A DNA stretch of 64,000 nucleotides. Origin: Vibrio sp. SNU_ST1. GTDB lineage: Bacteria; Pseudomonadota; Gammaproteobacteria; Enterobacterales; Vibrionaceae. Below the pieces are notes generated by a model. It did not search any database, was not told the origin of the DNA, and was given only the letters and a program-made list of their open reading frames with translations. The stretch spans positions 2,232,001 to 2,296,000 of the forward strand of contig NZ_CP130748.1 in NCBI RefSeq assembly GCF_030563405.1. Reading direction: 5' to 3'. Below are positions 18,216-28,103 of the stretch, in pieces; the first letter of the stretch is position 1, and the number at the start of each line of letters is the position of its first letter. The position numbers and the translations under genes were made by a program.

Positions 18216-19649
18216 CTATTTAGAACGTATCTGCTGTAACCACTGTGCCAACCCTGCGCGTGAAACCTTAATGCCTAGCTGTTCTTGATGAGGCATTTGA
18301 TAATACTCGACAGGAAATTTGAACCGTTCAAGACAGCTATTTAATTGCTCGGCAAACCATTCTTTAGTTGGTAAATCCGTACAATCCACAATAGCGACAG
18401 GTCGAAACCCGAACTCATCATCTTCAATTGGAACGATAAACGCCTGATTGATTAAAGATAATTGATTCAGTACTCGCTCAATTTCCTCACAGTGAATATT
18501 CTCACCGCCAGAAATGAACTGATTATCAGCCCGACCAATAATCGATACTTGTTCGCCATCCCATTCGCCGAGGTCTTTACTGTCGAACCAACCGTTCTCA
18601 TCAACCAATGACGTTACCTCACCCTGATAGTAATAACCAGAAGCAAGCGTATTGCCGCCAATAAAGATACGTTGATCTTCAATTTTCAACTGGCGTTGGT
18701 CGAGAACAAAACCTGCCGTTTTGGTGCCATCGACGGGCTTCGCGGTCACCGTCGAAGCGGCTTCTGTCATGCCGTATCCAAGCCAAGTTTCAATGCCCAT
18801 TTGTTGAGCTTCAAGCCCTAGCGCTTCTGGGATATGGCTACCGCCTAAAAGCACATGAGTTAAAGTAAGTGCTTGCTTACTCTTTAGTAATCGATGAAGT
18901 TGAGTAGCCACTAAAGAGGCATGGCTGCAACCTTCAATGTCGGTTTCAAGCTTACCTGACCCTATTTTGATGCAGCCACCAGCCGCCAACCAACGATGAA
19001 CTATCGCTAATCCCGACACATGGTACATAGGTAAGCTAAGCAACCAAGTGTCAGCTTGTTCAAAGTTGAAAACGTCTAGTAAACCCTGAGCTGAACATAA
19101 GTGTTGCTGCAACGTGTGAGCCACCACTTTCGGATTTCCGGTAGAGCCAGAAGTGAATACGATGCTTGCCAAATATTGAGGATTAAAGTTAGGATTTTCC
19201 GGTGTTGTTGGTTTGTCATCACCATCGACCTTAACTTCGTTCAAGCAAGGTAACGTCACCAATACAGTCTTGAGGTCAACAGCATCAGAATGATCTAACC
19301 CACAGCTATCTAATAGCCAAAGGTAACGTCTGTCTAGCTGACCATAGAGGGATTCAAGTTTTTGCGTTAAACGAGCTGCTGGTTGAGGCATTGTAAATGC
19401 ACAAACCACACCTAAATTGAGTGCGGCAAGATAAGCCGGAATCACTTCAGCTTGATTCTTACCAACAATCGTCAGTACACCACCTTCAGATAGGCCTTGA
19501 TGAGACAACTGTTGTTGGTACTCACTAACCAGCACAGACACTTGCTGCCAAGTGTAAGCGCGACTAGGAGTCACTAACGCTGTTTGATGTGGGTTCTGCT
19601 GCGCCCACTGTACCCAGAGTGGGTGATGATTAGATTGTGGGCGCATCAT
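18216..19649 (-). CDS. menE: o-Succinylbenzoate-CoA ligase
   Basis: Activates o-succinylbenzoate to its CoA thioester with ATP in menaquinone synthesis. It is a 477-residue member of the AMP-forming ligase family: P-loop-like motif VFTSGSTGNPKVVAHT, GYGMTEAASTV, and the C-terminal hinge and lid region (DLGEWDGEQVSIIGRADNQFISGGENIH). It is the last gene of the operon menF-D-H-B-C-E, about 50 bp after menC. A second ATG directly follows the first, so the start is uncertain by one codon. Cytoplasmic. Confidence 0.96.
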   Translation of the reverse strand: MMRPQSNHHPLWVQWAQQNPHQTALVTPSRAYTWQQVSVLVSEYQQQLSHQGLSEGGVLTIVGKNQAEVIPAYLAALNLGVVCAFTMPQPAARLTQKLESLYGQLDRRYLWLLDSCGLDHSDAVDLKTVLVTLPCLNEVKVDGDDKPTTPENPNFNPQYLASIVFTSGSTGNPKVVAHTLQQHLCSAQGLLDVFNFEQADTWLLSLPMYHVSGLAIVHRWLAAGGCIKIGSGKLETDIEGCSHASLVATQLHRLLKSKQALTLTHVLLGGSHIPEALGLEAQQMGIETWLGYGMTEAASTVTAKPVDGTKTAGFVLDQRQLKIEDQRIFIGGNTLASGYYYQGEVTSLVDENGWFDSKDLGEWDGEQVSIIGRADNQFISGGENIHCEEIERVLNQLSLINQAFIVPIEDDEFGFRPVAIVDCTDLPTKEWFAEQLNSCLERFKFPVEYYQMPHQEQLGIKVSRAGLAQWLQQIRSK

Positions 19650-19701
19650 AAGATAACCGAGTTATAGATTGAGAGTAGTCTAAGCCAATCGAACGAGCTG
19701 C

Positions 19702-20709
19702 CTAAGAAGACCAAATCAATTGTTGCTGTTCAAGCGTTGAAACAGGAAGCTGACACCCCGGCCAAGAGACTTCTAGCTGTTGCTGATATAAGCCAATCGT
19801 ATCAAGCCCTGGAACTTCATTAGGCAAGTACTGTTGTGCCAAACGAGCAATCTGAGTTAAGCCAAGGCTAGACTCTATACTTGAGCTTAGTACAGGTTTA
19901 ATACCAAGTTGTTGCGCTCGTTCAATAATCGCAACACAACGCTCTACTGAGCCAATCAAGGTTGGTTTAATCACAACTGCCTTAACACCCGTTAAGTCAC
20001 TAAGATTAAACTCTGGACTTCTTACCGCTTCTTGCAGTGTTTCATCCCATGCAATCGCAACACCGTGGTCAATAGCAAAAGCTAAGCTATCTTCAGGTTT
20101 CCGGCAAGGCTCTTCAATAAAGCTAATGCGCTGACGCAGTGACGGCGAAATGTATTTAATGAACTGTTTCGCTTTCTCTGGCTTCCACGCACGGTTAGCG
20201 TCAAGTCTTAGGGTCAAATCAGGGATCGACTCAAGGAATAAGCTCACCAGCATGCCATCACGGATCGCTTCGTAGAGGCCGACTTTGACTTTGGCGACCT
20301 TCTCGCCTTTCATCTCATTCAGCACAGGGATCAGTTCATCTGGGTCACCAGTACATAAAGGCGCAGCTTGATAGTTACCTTTCGCGTTAAGTTCGCCTCT
20401 TAGTTCCATCAATGCCATTGAAAAGCCAAACGCCACTGACGGATAAAGCTCATCGAATGGAGTATTAGGTTTGTTGTGACTCCAAAGCTCTAACTCATTT
20501 TGCAACTGAATGCCGGCTTGCTCGGCATTTTCTTGGCTAAAGCCCGGCAAAGGTGCGACCTCGCCAAAACCAGACTGCCCATCACACTCAAGTTGGATGA
20601 TATAGCCAACGCGTTCGTTCAACTTATTGTCACGAAGAATCACACCACTATCCATAGGTAATTGATAACGGTAGAGTTTAGCGTGACGCTGAGAATTCAC
20701 TAAGTTCAT
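19702..20709 (-). CDS. menC: o-Succinylbenzoate synthase
   Basis: Dehydrates SHCHC to o-succinylbenzoate; enolase-superfamily enzyme of 335 residues. The barrel motifs are visible: lysine pair KVKVG, metal ligands in LRLDANRAW and SFIEEP, and AWDETL, then the second catalytic lysine in VVIKPTLIG. It sits between menB (75 bp) and menE in the menaquinone operon. Sequence divergence from E. coli is normal for MenC, but the ligands are all present. Confidence 0.95.
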   Translation of the reverse strand: MNLVNSQRHAKLYRYQLPMDSGVILRDNKLNERVGYIIQLECDGQSGFGEVAPLPGFSQENAEQAGIQLQNELELWSHNKPNTPFDELYPSVAFGFSMALMELRGELNAKGNYQAAPLCTGDPDELIPVLNEMKGEKVAKVKVGLYEAIRDGMLVSLFLESIPDLTLRLDANRAWKPEKAKQFIKYISPSLRQRISFIEEPCRKPEDSLAFAIDHGVAIAWDETLQEAVRSPEFNLSDLTGVKAVVIKPTLIGSVERCVAIIERAQQLGIKPVLSSSIESSLGLTQIARLAQQYLPNEVPGLDTIGLYQQQLEVSWPGCQLPVSTLEQQQLIWSS

Positions 20710-20784
20710 AAAGTTTCCTAAAAAACGGGGAACATCAAAACAAAACGAGCCGCTATTAGCGACTCATTTTGAAGAGGAGAAAGA

Positions 20785-21651
20785 CTATGGATTACGCGGG
20801 AACTTGTCGAAGTCCGGTCGACGTTTCTCGTTGAATGCGTTACGGCCTTCTTGGCCTTCCTCTGTCATGTAGAACATCATGGTTGCGTTACCCGCCAACT
20901 CTTGTAGACCGGCTTGACCGTCACAGTCCGCGTTCAGTGCCGCTTTCAAGCAACGCAATGCCATTGGGCTGTGTTGAAGAACTTCACGACACCAGCGAAC
21001 GGTCTCTTTTTCTAGGTCGGCAACTGGCACCACTGTGTTTACTAGCCCCATGTCCAATGCTTCTTGAGCATCGTAGAAACGACACAAGAACCAGATTTCA
21101 CGCGCTTTCTTTTGACCAACGATACGAGCCATGTAAGAAGCACCCCAACCGCCATCGAATGAACCCACTTTAGGGCCCGTCTGACCGAACTGCGCATTTT
21201 CAGCGGCAATCGTAAGGTCTGCCATCATGTGAAGTACATGACCGCCACCGACAGCCCAACCCGATACCGCTGCGATAACTGGTTTTGGACAGGTACGAAT
21301 TTGACGTTGGAAGTCAAGCACGTTCAGGTGGTGTGTACCTGAATCATCTTGATAGCCGCCGTAGTCACCACGAATACTTTGGTCACCACCAGAACAGAAC
21401 GCCTTCTCACCAAGACCCGTCAAAATGATTACGCCAACCTTCTCGTCATAACGAGCATCAGCCAGTGCATTGATCATCTCTTTTACGGTTTGTGGACGGA
21501 ACGCATTGTGAACTTGAGGACGAGCAATCGTGATTTTCGCAATACCGTCGTCAGACTTATGGTACTGAATATCTTCAAATTGACTGCTTTCATCGCGCCA
21601 GTTCACTGCTGCGTAAAGTTCTTCTTCTGTGATGCCTACTGTTTTAGCCAT
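20785..21651 (-). CDS. menB: 1,4-Dihydroxy-2-naphthoyl-CoA synthase
   Basis: Closes the second ring of the naphthoquinone, converting o-succinylbenzoyl-CoA to DHNA-CoA. It belongs to the crotonase family; the oxyanion hole and substrate motifs are [36 protein letters not shown] and [18 protein letters not shown]. The frame opens at 21681, but the ATG at 21651 ([13 protein letters not shown]) has a GGGAAT ribosome site and yields 288 residues, close to E. coli MenB, so I chose it. Confidence 0.96.
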   Translation of the reverse strand: MAKTVGITEEELYAAVNWRDESSQFEDIQYHKSDDGIAKITIARPQVHNAFRPQTVKEMINALADARYDEKVGVIILTGLGEKAFCSGGDQSIRGDYGGYQDDSGTHHLNVLDFQRQIRTCPKPVIAAVSGWAVGGGHVLHMMADLTIAAENAQFGQTGPKVGSFDGGWGASYMARIVGQKKAREIWFLCRFYDAQEALDMGLVNTVVPVADLEKETVRWCREVLQHSPMALRCLKAALNADCDGQAGLQELAGNATMMFYMTEEGQEGRNAFNEKRRPDFDKFPRNP

Positions 21652-21753
21652 GGTGATTCCCATTGTTCTATTAGAGACCACGACTAACGAATAGTCGTGA
21701 CGGTGTTGCTCTACTTCTGATAGTGCTTGGTACGAGAGAATTGCTCAGTCAGA

Positions 21754-22554
21754 TTATCGACGACTGGCGATGCATTGAATAATTAGGTTTGAAAACAACT
21801 CTGGTTGCTCAAAGTGAACATTATGACCAGCGTAGTCGACCTGACTATATTCAAAGCCACTACTCTCAGCTAGCTCCATGAATTTATGATCTTTTTCACC
21901 ACATACATAATGCAATAAATGCTCATGAGATTTTAGTGTGGCACGTAAATCTGGTTGCTTAGCCAACGAAGTAGATAACAACATATTTGCTACGGATACT
22001 CCAAGGTTACCACTACGTTTAATGACCAAAGTTTGTCTTTGCTCATGATTTAGTGAAGAAAAGACGCTTTGTTGATACCAGTCGTCTAAAACATCCTCAA
22101 TCGACTGCTGCGCAAAGCGAACCGCCCATTGCGTATCATGTACTAACCTTTGTGCTCTTTCTTCATCACGTTCCAGACCAAAGTTGCCCCCTTCAATAAT
22201 GACCTTCTCTAGATTGAGCGTCTCAAAACAAGGGCTGGTCACCCCATACATAGCGAGCCTTCCGCCCATAGAATACCCAATCATTACGATAGGATAATCG
22301 GCAGGAAGCTCGTTGAGAGCCAGTTGAGATGTGATGCACTGTACAATTTTCTTACAGCAATGATCAAAACCTACCGGATCAATAAAGCGACTCTGTCCGT
22401 GCCCGGGCAAATCTATGCAAAGACGAGGAAAATCCTCTAGATATGGATGACATGCACTCCAATCATCCCCGCTTCCGAGTAAACCATGTAGAAAAACAAG
22501 CAGAGGTTTGTCAGAAGATTCATGTTCCGCTGGGTAATAATTGGAATAAAGCAT
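21754..22554 (-). CDS. menH: SHCHC synthase (MenH, alpha/beta hydrolase)
   Basis: Removes pyruvate from SEPHCHC in menaquinone synthesis. It is an alpha/beta-hydrolase of 266 residues: oxyanion region FLHGLLGSGDDW, nucleophile Ser in GYSMGGRLAMYG, and a C-terminal His in AGHNVHFEQP. Its start is nine bases after the menD stop, consistent with the men operon order. Confidence 0.93.
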   Translation of the reverse strand: MLYSNYYPAEHESSDKPLLVFLHGLLGSGDDWSACHPYLEDFPRLCIDLPGHGQSRFIDPVGFDHCCKKIVQCITSQLALNELPADYPIVMIGYSMGGRLAMYGVTSPCFETLNLEKVIIEGGNFGLERDEERAQRLVHDTQWAVRFAQQSIEDVLDDWYQQSVFSSLNHEQRQTLVIKRSGNLGVSVANMLLSTSLAKQPDLRATLKSHEHLLHYVCGEKDHKFMELAESSGFEYSQVDYAGHNVHFEQPELFSNLIIQCIASRR

Positions 22555-22563
22555 GTTAAGTCC

Positions 22564-24288
22564 TTAGGCTAATGCCTCGATGAGCATTGAACTGAATTGT
22601 TTCAACAAAGTAGCCGCTTGTTCGGGAGGCGTCTTAACTTCAACGAGCAAGGTGCCCTGACCCTGCTCGAAATGTTGTTCGATAATAGTTTGGTAGCCGT
22701 TCAAGGTTTCTGGCGCAGCATAAGCAAGCTGGAATTGCGCAGCTGCGTGTTCAAAACTGAAACCATGAGGCATTTGATAAAGCGACTGTTTTTGCTGCTC
22801 AGGTACAGGCAATAAATCAAAGATCGCACCACCGTCATTGTTGGTCACAACAATAACCATCGGCGTTAAATTATGAGTCAACAGAGCCAGTGAGTTGAGG
22901 TCGTAGAGTAAAGAGGTATCACCAATCAACATCAACAACGGATTCTGGTTGATTTTCAACACGCCCGCAGCCGTTGCCACTAAGCCATCAATGCCCGATG
23001 CGCCACGATTACTGTAAACTTGATTTGCAGATATTGATGACAACATATCCACCAGCCTTACCATCAAGCTGTTTCCCACAAACAACTCTCTGTCTTTAAG
23101 TCTAGTCGACAAGTCAACTGCAACGCTCAACTCGGTCAACTGGTCATTATTGGATACTTGCGCCAATGCCAATTGTTGAACCGTATTCGCGATGTCTGCC
23201 AAAGGTGCAGCCCAACCTGCATGTTGACCTAACAGGGTGGGGAAATGCTGCTCTGACACCCACGACTCGATATCAGCAACGATATGGGTTTGCGGCAGAT
23301 GATCTTGGTTTATTCGGTGCGTATCTGGTGACACAACAATGTATTGTGATGAGCAGAATGATGAAGCTTGCGACTTTATCCAATGATTTAGGCGCTTAGA
23401 AACAATACGCTCACCGAACTGAAGGATGAAATCACACTGGTTTAGCTTCTCTTTGGCTGAGCTACTTTGTAACCAGAGATCATAATGCTTCCAATCACTA
23501 CTCACGCCTGATTGAGGATCGCAAAAAACTGGCCAACCTAATGCAGTGGCAAACTGCTGAGCTTTTGTCGCTTGTTCAATATCGAGCGAACCGAGAATAA
23601 CCACACCCTTGCGCCCAAGGTATTCTCCTGGAGCAATAGGTTGTGTGTTTACTTGATTAGGTAAAAACGTTTGGCTGTAACAACCTATTCCCGACTTCCA
23701 CCCAGCGACACTAGCTGTGTACTGTGCATATATTTCAGCGCTACTCGTTGAATACAAAGGCTCAGGGAATGGACAATTAATATGAATCGCACCACCAACA
23801 CTTTGTTGTTTCGCAAGTACGCTATCAACCGATGTTAGAAGCCAATTCAAAGAAGTCTGTGTTGTTGGGCTGGGTAGATTTAAAGAGCTTTCAACATGAG
23901 ACGAAAAGATACCCTGTTGCTGAATTGCTTGATTCGCCCCACAACCAACCAAGTCTATTGGTCGATCAGACGTCAGTAAGATCAACTTCTCTCGTGTCAA
24001 ACCCGATTCAGCTGTCGCTGGAAGAAGGTTCGCAACGGCTGTACCAGAGGTAACAATCACGGCAACTGGCTTATCACTCGCTTTAGCTAAACCTAGAGCA
24101 AAAAAACCGAGACCACGCTCGTCAAAGTGCGTGTGTAAAGTTAACTTTGGATTGGCTTCGGCTTCGAGTGTTAATGGTGTTGAGCGAGAACCCGGCGCAA
24201 CACAAACATGTTCAATGCCGCTGCGTGCAAGCTCCTCCAGTAACGTCTTACACCAAACTCTATTTAATACGGCTTGGTCATGATTCAT
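22564..24288 (-). CDS. menD: SEPHCHC synthase (MenD, thiamine diphosphate enzyme)
   Basis: Condenses isochorismate with 2-oxoglutarate using thiamine diphosphate. The protein is 574 residues. Its N-terminal pyrimidine-binding domain has CVAPGSRSTPLTLEAE and FDERGLGFFALGLAK. Its C-terminal diphosphate domain has the GDTSLLYDLNSLALL...NNDGGAIFDLLP metal-binding motif near residues 440-485. The ATG overlaps the menF stop (ATGA), indicating translational coupling. Confidence 0.97.
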   Translation of the reverse strand: MNHDQAVLNRVWCKTLLEELARSGIEHVCVAPGSRSTPLTLEAEANPKLTLHTHFDERGLGFFALGLAKASDKPVAVIVTSGTAVANLLPATAESGLTREKLILLTSDRPIDLVGCGANQAIQQQGIFSSHVESSLNLPSPTTQTSLNWLLTSVDSVLAKQQSVGGAIHINCPFPEPLYSTSSAEIYAQYTASVAGWKSGIGCYSQTFLPNQVNTQPIAPGEYLGRKGVVILGSLDIEQATKAQQFATALGWPVFCDPQSGVSSDWKHYDLWLQSSSAKEKLNQCDFILQFGERIVSKRLNHWIKSQASSFCSSQYIVVSPDTHRINQDHLPQTHIVADIESWVSEQHFPTLLGQHAGWAAPLADIANTVQQLALAQVSNNDQLTELSVAVDLSTRLKDRELFVGNSLMVRLVDMLSSISANQVYSNRGASGIDGLVATAAGVLKINQNPLLMLIGDTSLLYDLNSLALLTHNLTPMVIVVTNNDGGAIFDLLPVPEQQKQSLYQMPHGFSFEHAAAQFQLAYAAPETLNGYQTIIEQHFEQGQGTLLVEVKTPPEQAATLLKQFSSMLIEALA

Positions 24289-25607
24289 GATGCGACACCC
24301 AGTGATGGATGATCTGAAATTAAGCTAAGTAAAGTTGACATCTTCTTATTCAATTCTTGCCACTCATATTCGGCTACAGATCCCGGCACGATCCCCGCAC
24401 CCGCAAACAGTTGTACCTGATCGTTTACAATCAAAGCACTTCGAATTGCTACACAGAATTCCGCTCTCTGATGGCTGATATAACCCACAGAACCGGCATA
24501 CCACCCTCGAGCAAACGGTTCATGCTCTAGTATGAAGTCCATCGCTTCTTTACGCGGTAAACCCGCCACCGCTGCTGTAGGTTGTAATGCAGCAAGCAGC
24601 TGCACGCCATTAACACCATTATTGAGCTGAGCATGGATATTACGCTTCAAATGCTGCACCTTACGCAAACGTACAAGGCGCGCTTCCTTTTCAACGTGTA
24701 CCGCTTGAGAGTGAGGAGTCAGACGTTCAATGATGTCGTCGACAACATACTGGTTCTCGTTGAGGTTTTTGCTGTCTTGAGAGAGCCAGTTAGACAGCTC
24801 CATATCTTCTGTCGCGTTCTCACCACGACCTATAGTGCCCGCAAGTGCTTCAGTATCAAGCTCACTACCATGTCGGCTATATAAGCGCTCAGGCGTCGAG
24901 CCAATGAAGCTGTGTTTAGAGTCCAGTACCAACATAAAGTGGAAACTGTGATGATTTTGCAAATAGCTGGCTTTAAGCAACTGAGCCGCGCAGATTGGCG
25001 CATCCAATTGCAATGTGGTTTTACGCGCTAATACGACTTTCTTATATTCTTCATCGCTGATGCCCTGAAGTACTTTATCAACAAGGTTACCCCACAGCTC
25101 TCTTTCTGGAACGTGATTGATCTGTTCGATATGAGCAGACAAAGGCGGCAATACCGCCGCTTCAACAGAGAGCTTATTTAGAGCATTAATGGATGCAACG
25201 CGATCAGGAGATAAGTTGACGGCCAATGACCAAGTCTCGTCGAAGCGGATCAATTCAATCTGAGGAAGAAAGAAAAACGACTCCATGCAACGACGGTTTT
25301 TTTCGGTGTGACCATCGAACGATCGTCCCCCCCAGATTCGTTGGTTTTCACCAAGAATCGCGTACGCGGGTGCAGGATCAGAAAAAGTATGTAATTGCCC
25401 GAGCGCAACAACCTCTTCACGAGTGTCGCGTGACTGCCAGTAAAACTTAGGAAAGAGTGGTTGAGCATGAAGCCATTCAATAAATGCAAACGATGGTTTT
25501 TGCGTTAGAACTTCAACACAACGCTCTTCGCTTGCTTGGGCACTTTGTACTCGCTCAATCAAAGCGGAAACAGTTTGCTGGAAATGTGACAAATCGACCT
25601 CGTTCAC
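24285..25607 (-). CDS. menF: Menaquinone-specific isochorismate synthase
   Basis: Converts chorismate to isochorismate, the first committed step of the pathway. It is a chorismate-binding enzyme of 440 residues. Key segments are FIGSTPERLYSRHGSELDTEALAGTIGRG, NENQYVVDDI, LQPTAAVAGLPRKEA and the C-terminal AGAGIVPGSVAEYEWQELNKKM. The frame begins with GTG at 25607. A TTG at 25592, preceded by GAGG, would give the N-terminus (M)SHFQQTVSAL and is a good alternative. First gene of the men operon, divergent from alaA with a 280-bp gap that must hold both promoters. Confidence 0.95.
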   Translation of the reverse strand: MNEVDLSHFQQTVSALIERVQSAQASEERCVEVLTQKPSFAFIEWLHAQPLFPKFYWQSRDTREEVVALGQLHTFSDPAPAYAILGENQRIWGGRSFDGHTEKNRRCMESFFFLPQIELIRFDETWSLAVNLSPDRVASINALNKLSVEAAVLPPLSAHIEQINHVPERELWGNLVDKVLQGISDEEYKKVVLARKTTLQLDAPICAAQLLKASYLQNHHSFHFMLVLDSKHSFIGSTPERLYSRHGSELDTEALAGTIGRGENATEDMELSNWLSQDSKNLNENQYVVDDIIERLTPHSQAVHVEKEARLVRLRKVQHLKRNIHAQLNNGVNGVQLLAALQPTAAVAGLPRKEAMDFILEHEPFARGWYAGSVGYISHQRAEFCVAIRSALIVNDQVQLFAGAGIVPGSVAEYEWQELNKKMSTLLSLISDHPSLGVAS

Positions 25608-25887
25608 ATCTAAATTATTATTATATTAGTTTGATACTTTATGGGCAGCACCAACTTAGATCAAGAATGTACGATATCTTTTGAACATTCCTGTGATTTT
25701 AAGCGATCCCGCCTCTTTATTCATCTTAGCCAACGACAAAGAAGCGAATAATTAAAATTTAGAAAAGAGTGACAACAAAAAGACCAAACGTGACAATGAA
25801 ATACGACATTCATCAGATTTTTATTCTATCAAACCCCGTTTTGCGGTACTTTAATAAAGTATTTAAATTAATTTCAGGAAATCGGCA

Positions 25888-27120
25888 ATGCAAAATATCG
25901 GGATGTCGTCAAAACTCAACAGCGTATGCTACGAAATCAGGGGGCCTGTACTCAAACATGCTAAGCGCATGGAAGAAGAAGGGCATAAAATACTGAAACT
26001 TAATATTGGTAACCCCGCCCCATTTGGTTTTGACGCCCCTGATGAAATCCTTGTTGATGTAATCCGTAACCTACCGACATCTCAAGGTTACTGTGACTCA
26101 AAAGGCATCTATTCTGCCCGCAAAGCGGTTGTTCAGCACTACCAGAAAAAAGGTCTACGTAACCTTGATGTAGAAGACGTTTACATTGGTAACGGCGCAT
26201 CAGAGCTTATCGTTATGTCTATGCAGGCGCTACTGGATAATGGTGATGAAATCTTAGTTCCCGCTCCGGACTACCCACTATGGACAGCGTCTGTTGCGCT
26301 TTCTGGTGGTACACCGGTTCACTACATGTGTGATGAAGATGCTGATTGGTATCCAGACCTAGACGACATGCGTGCGAAGATCTCACCAAAGACTCGCGGC
26401 ATCGTTCTTATCAACCCGAACAACCCAACGGGCGCGGTATATAGCCGTGATTTCCTGTTACAAGTTGTTGAAATTGCTCGTGAGCACGGTTTGATCATCT
26501 TCGCTGATGAAATCTACGACAAAGTGCTTTACGACGGTGCAGTACACACCTCAGTCGCAACGCTTGCTGAAGACGTACTGATGGTCACGTTCAATGGTCT
26601 ATCTAAAGCTTACCGCGTGTGTGGTTTCCGTGGTGGCTGGATGTTCTTAACGGGTCCGAAACACATAGCGAAAGGCTATGTTGAAGGGCTAGAAATGCTG
26701 GCCTCGATGCGTTTGTGCGCTAACGTGCCAATGCAACACGCGATCCAAACCGCACTCGGCGGCTATCAAAGTATCAATGAGCTAATTCTTCCAGGTGGTC
26801 GTCTACTTGAGCAACGTGACCGTGCATGGGAACTGATCAACAAGATCCCTGGCGTTTCTTGTGTTAAACCGAAAGGCGCAATGTACCTGTTCCCTAAGAT
26901 CGATACCAACATGTACAACATCAAAGACGATCAGAAGTTTGTGCTCGATTTCCTTAAGCAAGAGAAGGTGCTATTGGTTCAAGGTACTGGCTTCAACTGG
27001 CCAAAACCGGATCACTTCCGCATCGTGACTCTGCCGCACATCGAGGATCTAGAAATCGCGATTGGTCGCCTAGAGCGCTTCTTACAGACCTACAGCCAAG
27101 ACGACCTCATCGAAGGTTAA
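25888..27120 (+). CDS. alaA: Alanine-synthesizing aminotransferase AlaA
   Basis: PLP-dependent glutamate-pyruvate aminotransferase, cytoplasmic, the main alanine-making enzyme in E. coli (formerly YfbQ). The 410-residue protein matches that family almost throughout: RGPVLKHAKRMEEEGHKILKL, LNIGNPAPFGFDAPDEILVD, the NPNNPTGAVY segment, and the PLP lysine in FNGLSKAYRVCGFRGGW. The ATG has an AGGAAA ribosome site. yfbR lies downstream as in enterics, but a terminator and a dispersed repeat separate them. Confidence 0.97.
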   Translation: MQNIGMSSKLNSVCYEIRGPVLKHAKRMEEEGHKILKLNIGNPAPFGFDAPDEILVDVIRNLPTSQGYCDSKGIYSARKAVVQHYQKKGLRNLDVEDVYIGNGASELIVMSMQALLDNGDEILVPAPDYPLWTASVALSGGTPVHYMCDEDADWYPDLDDMRAKISPKTRGIVLINPNNPTGAVYSRDFLLQVVEIAREHGLIIFADEIYDKVLYDGAVHTSVATLAEDVLMVTFNGLSKAYRVCGFRGGWMFLTGPKHIAKGYVEGLEMLASMRLCANVPMQHAIQTALGGYQSINELILPGGRLLEQRDRAWELINKIPGVSCVKPKGAMYLFPKIDTNMYNIKDDQKFVLDFLKQEKVLLVQGTGFNWPKPDHFRIVTLPHIEDLEIAIGRLERFLQTYSQDDLIEG

Positions 27121-27193
27121 CTAGCACAAAGAAGGATGACTACAATTTGCTGTTTTAAAAGACTTTAACTTGTAATCAATCACTTCTATGCTT

Positions 27194-27222
27194 AAAGGGC
27201 TCCTGTTTGGGAGCCTTTTTTG
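27194..27222 (+). terminator. Terminator of alaA
   Basis: Hairpin AAAGGGCTCC / GGAGCCTTTT (one G-T pair) with a 6-base loop and a T run. Confidence 0.9.
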
Positions 27223-27276
27223 TATCCGCTGTCTCGTATCCCTGCGCAAAAACAAGATACGAGTGGAGTATTGTTT

Positions 27277-27451
27277 ATACCAATCACAGTAAGTAAGTGA
27301 TCAGAAATAGCGCAGGAAAAAAGCTTGAGAACAAGGCAGCTCTTTTCGACAAACAGCTTCGATAAGTAGTTATTCTACAATCAAAAATTCTAACAAAGTT
27401 ATCGAGTTTTTTAACAAGCTAGGATGATTAATTATTTACTACGATTGGTAT
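27277..27451. repeat. Dispersed intergenic repeat, copy 2 (175 bp)
   Basis: Ends are ATACCAATC and GATTGGTAT, perfect terminal inverted repeats of nine bases. This copy is 13 bp longer than copies 1 and 3 because of an internal addition around GACAAACAGCTTC. It finishes only 13 bases before the yfbR start, so the ribosome site (AAAGGA) begins right after the repeat. The yfbR promoter must therefore lie inside or upstream of it. Confidence 0.85.
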
Positions 27452-27464
27452 TAAAAGGACTCTT

Positions 27465-28049
27465 ATGAAACAAAGCCATTTCTTTGCCCATTTAGCTCGC
27501 ATGAAACTCATCCAACGCTGGCCCCTGATGCGTTCAATCTCAAGCGAGAATATTTCAGAACATAGCCTGCAAGTTGCTTTCGTCGCACACGCCTTGGCAT
27601 TGATTAAAAATAAGAAGTTTGATGGCCAGCTCAACCCCGAGCACATTGCGCTGCTTGGTATGTACCACGATACCAGTGAAGTGCTAACGGGTGATTTACC
27701 GACGCCAGTTAAATACTACAATCCAGACATCGCACAAGAGTATAAGAAGATAGAAGCGGCAGCAGAGCAAAGACTGCTTTCAATGCTGCCAGAAGAATTC
27801 CGAGACGACTTCTCCCCGTTTTTGATATCTGGAACAGCAAGCAAAGAAGAACAAAGCATCGTTAAGCAAGCCGACACCATCTGTGCTTACCTAAAATGCT
27901 TGGAAGAACTCAGCGCGGGCAATCATGAATACGAACAAGCTAAGCGCCGACTGGAAGAAACGCTCGAACACCGAAAAAGTCCGGAGATGGATTACTTTCT
28001 GACGACATTTGCACCCAGTTTTGAATTATCACTAGACGAAATAAGCTAG
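27465..28049 (+). CDS. yfbR: 5'-deoxynucleotidase YfbR (HD domain)
   Basis: Dephosphorylates deoxynucleoside 5'-monophosphates in the cytoplasm. It is 194 residues long with the HD-domain metal ligands at the same positions as in E. coli: His33 (SEHS), His68-Asp69 ([18 protein letters not shown]) and Asp137 (KQADTICAY). The ATG has an AAAGGA ribosome site. It is followed after 54 bp by a second HD-domain nucleotide hydrolase on the same strand. Confidence 0.96.
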   Translation: MKQSHFFAHLARMKLIQRWPLMRSISSENISEHSLQVAFVAHALALIKNKKFDGQLNPEHIALLGMYHDTSEVLTGDLPTPVKYYNPDIAQEYKKIEAAAEQRLLSMLPEEFRDDFSPFLISGTASKEEQSIVKQADTICAYLKCLEELSAGNHEYEQAKRRLEETLEHRKSPEMDYFLTTFAPSFELSLDEIS

Positions 28050-28103
28050 CTGGGTATAACTTGAGTGTAATTAGCTAAATAAATCCATTTGATAGGTGCT
28101 ATT

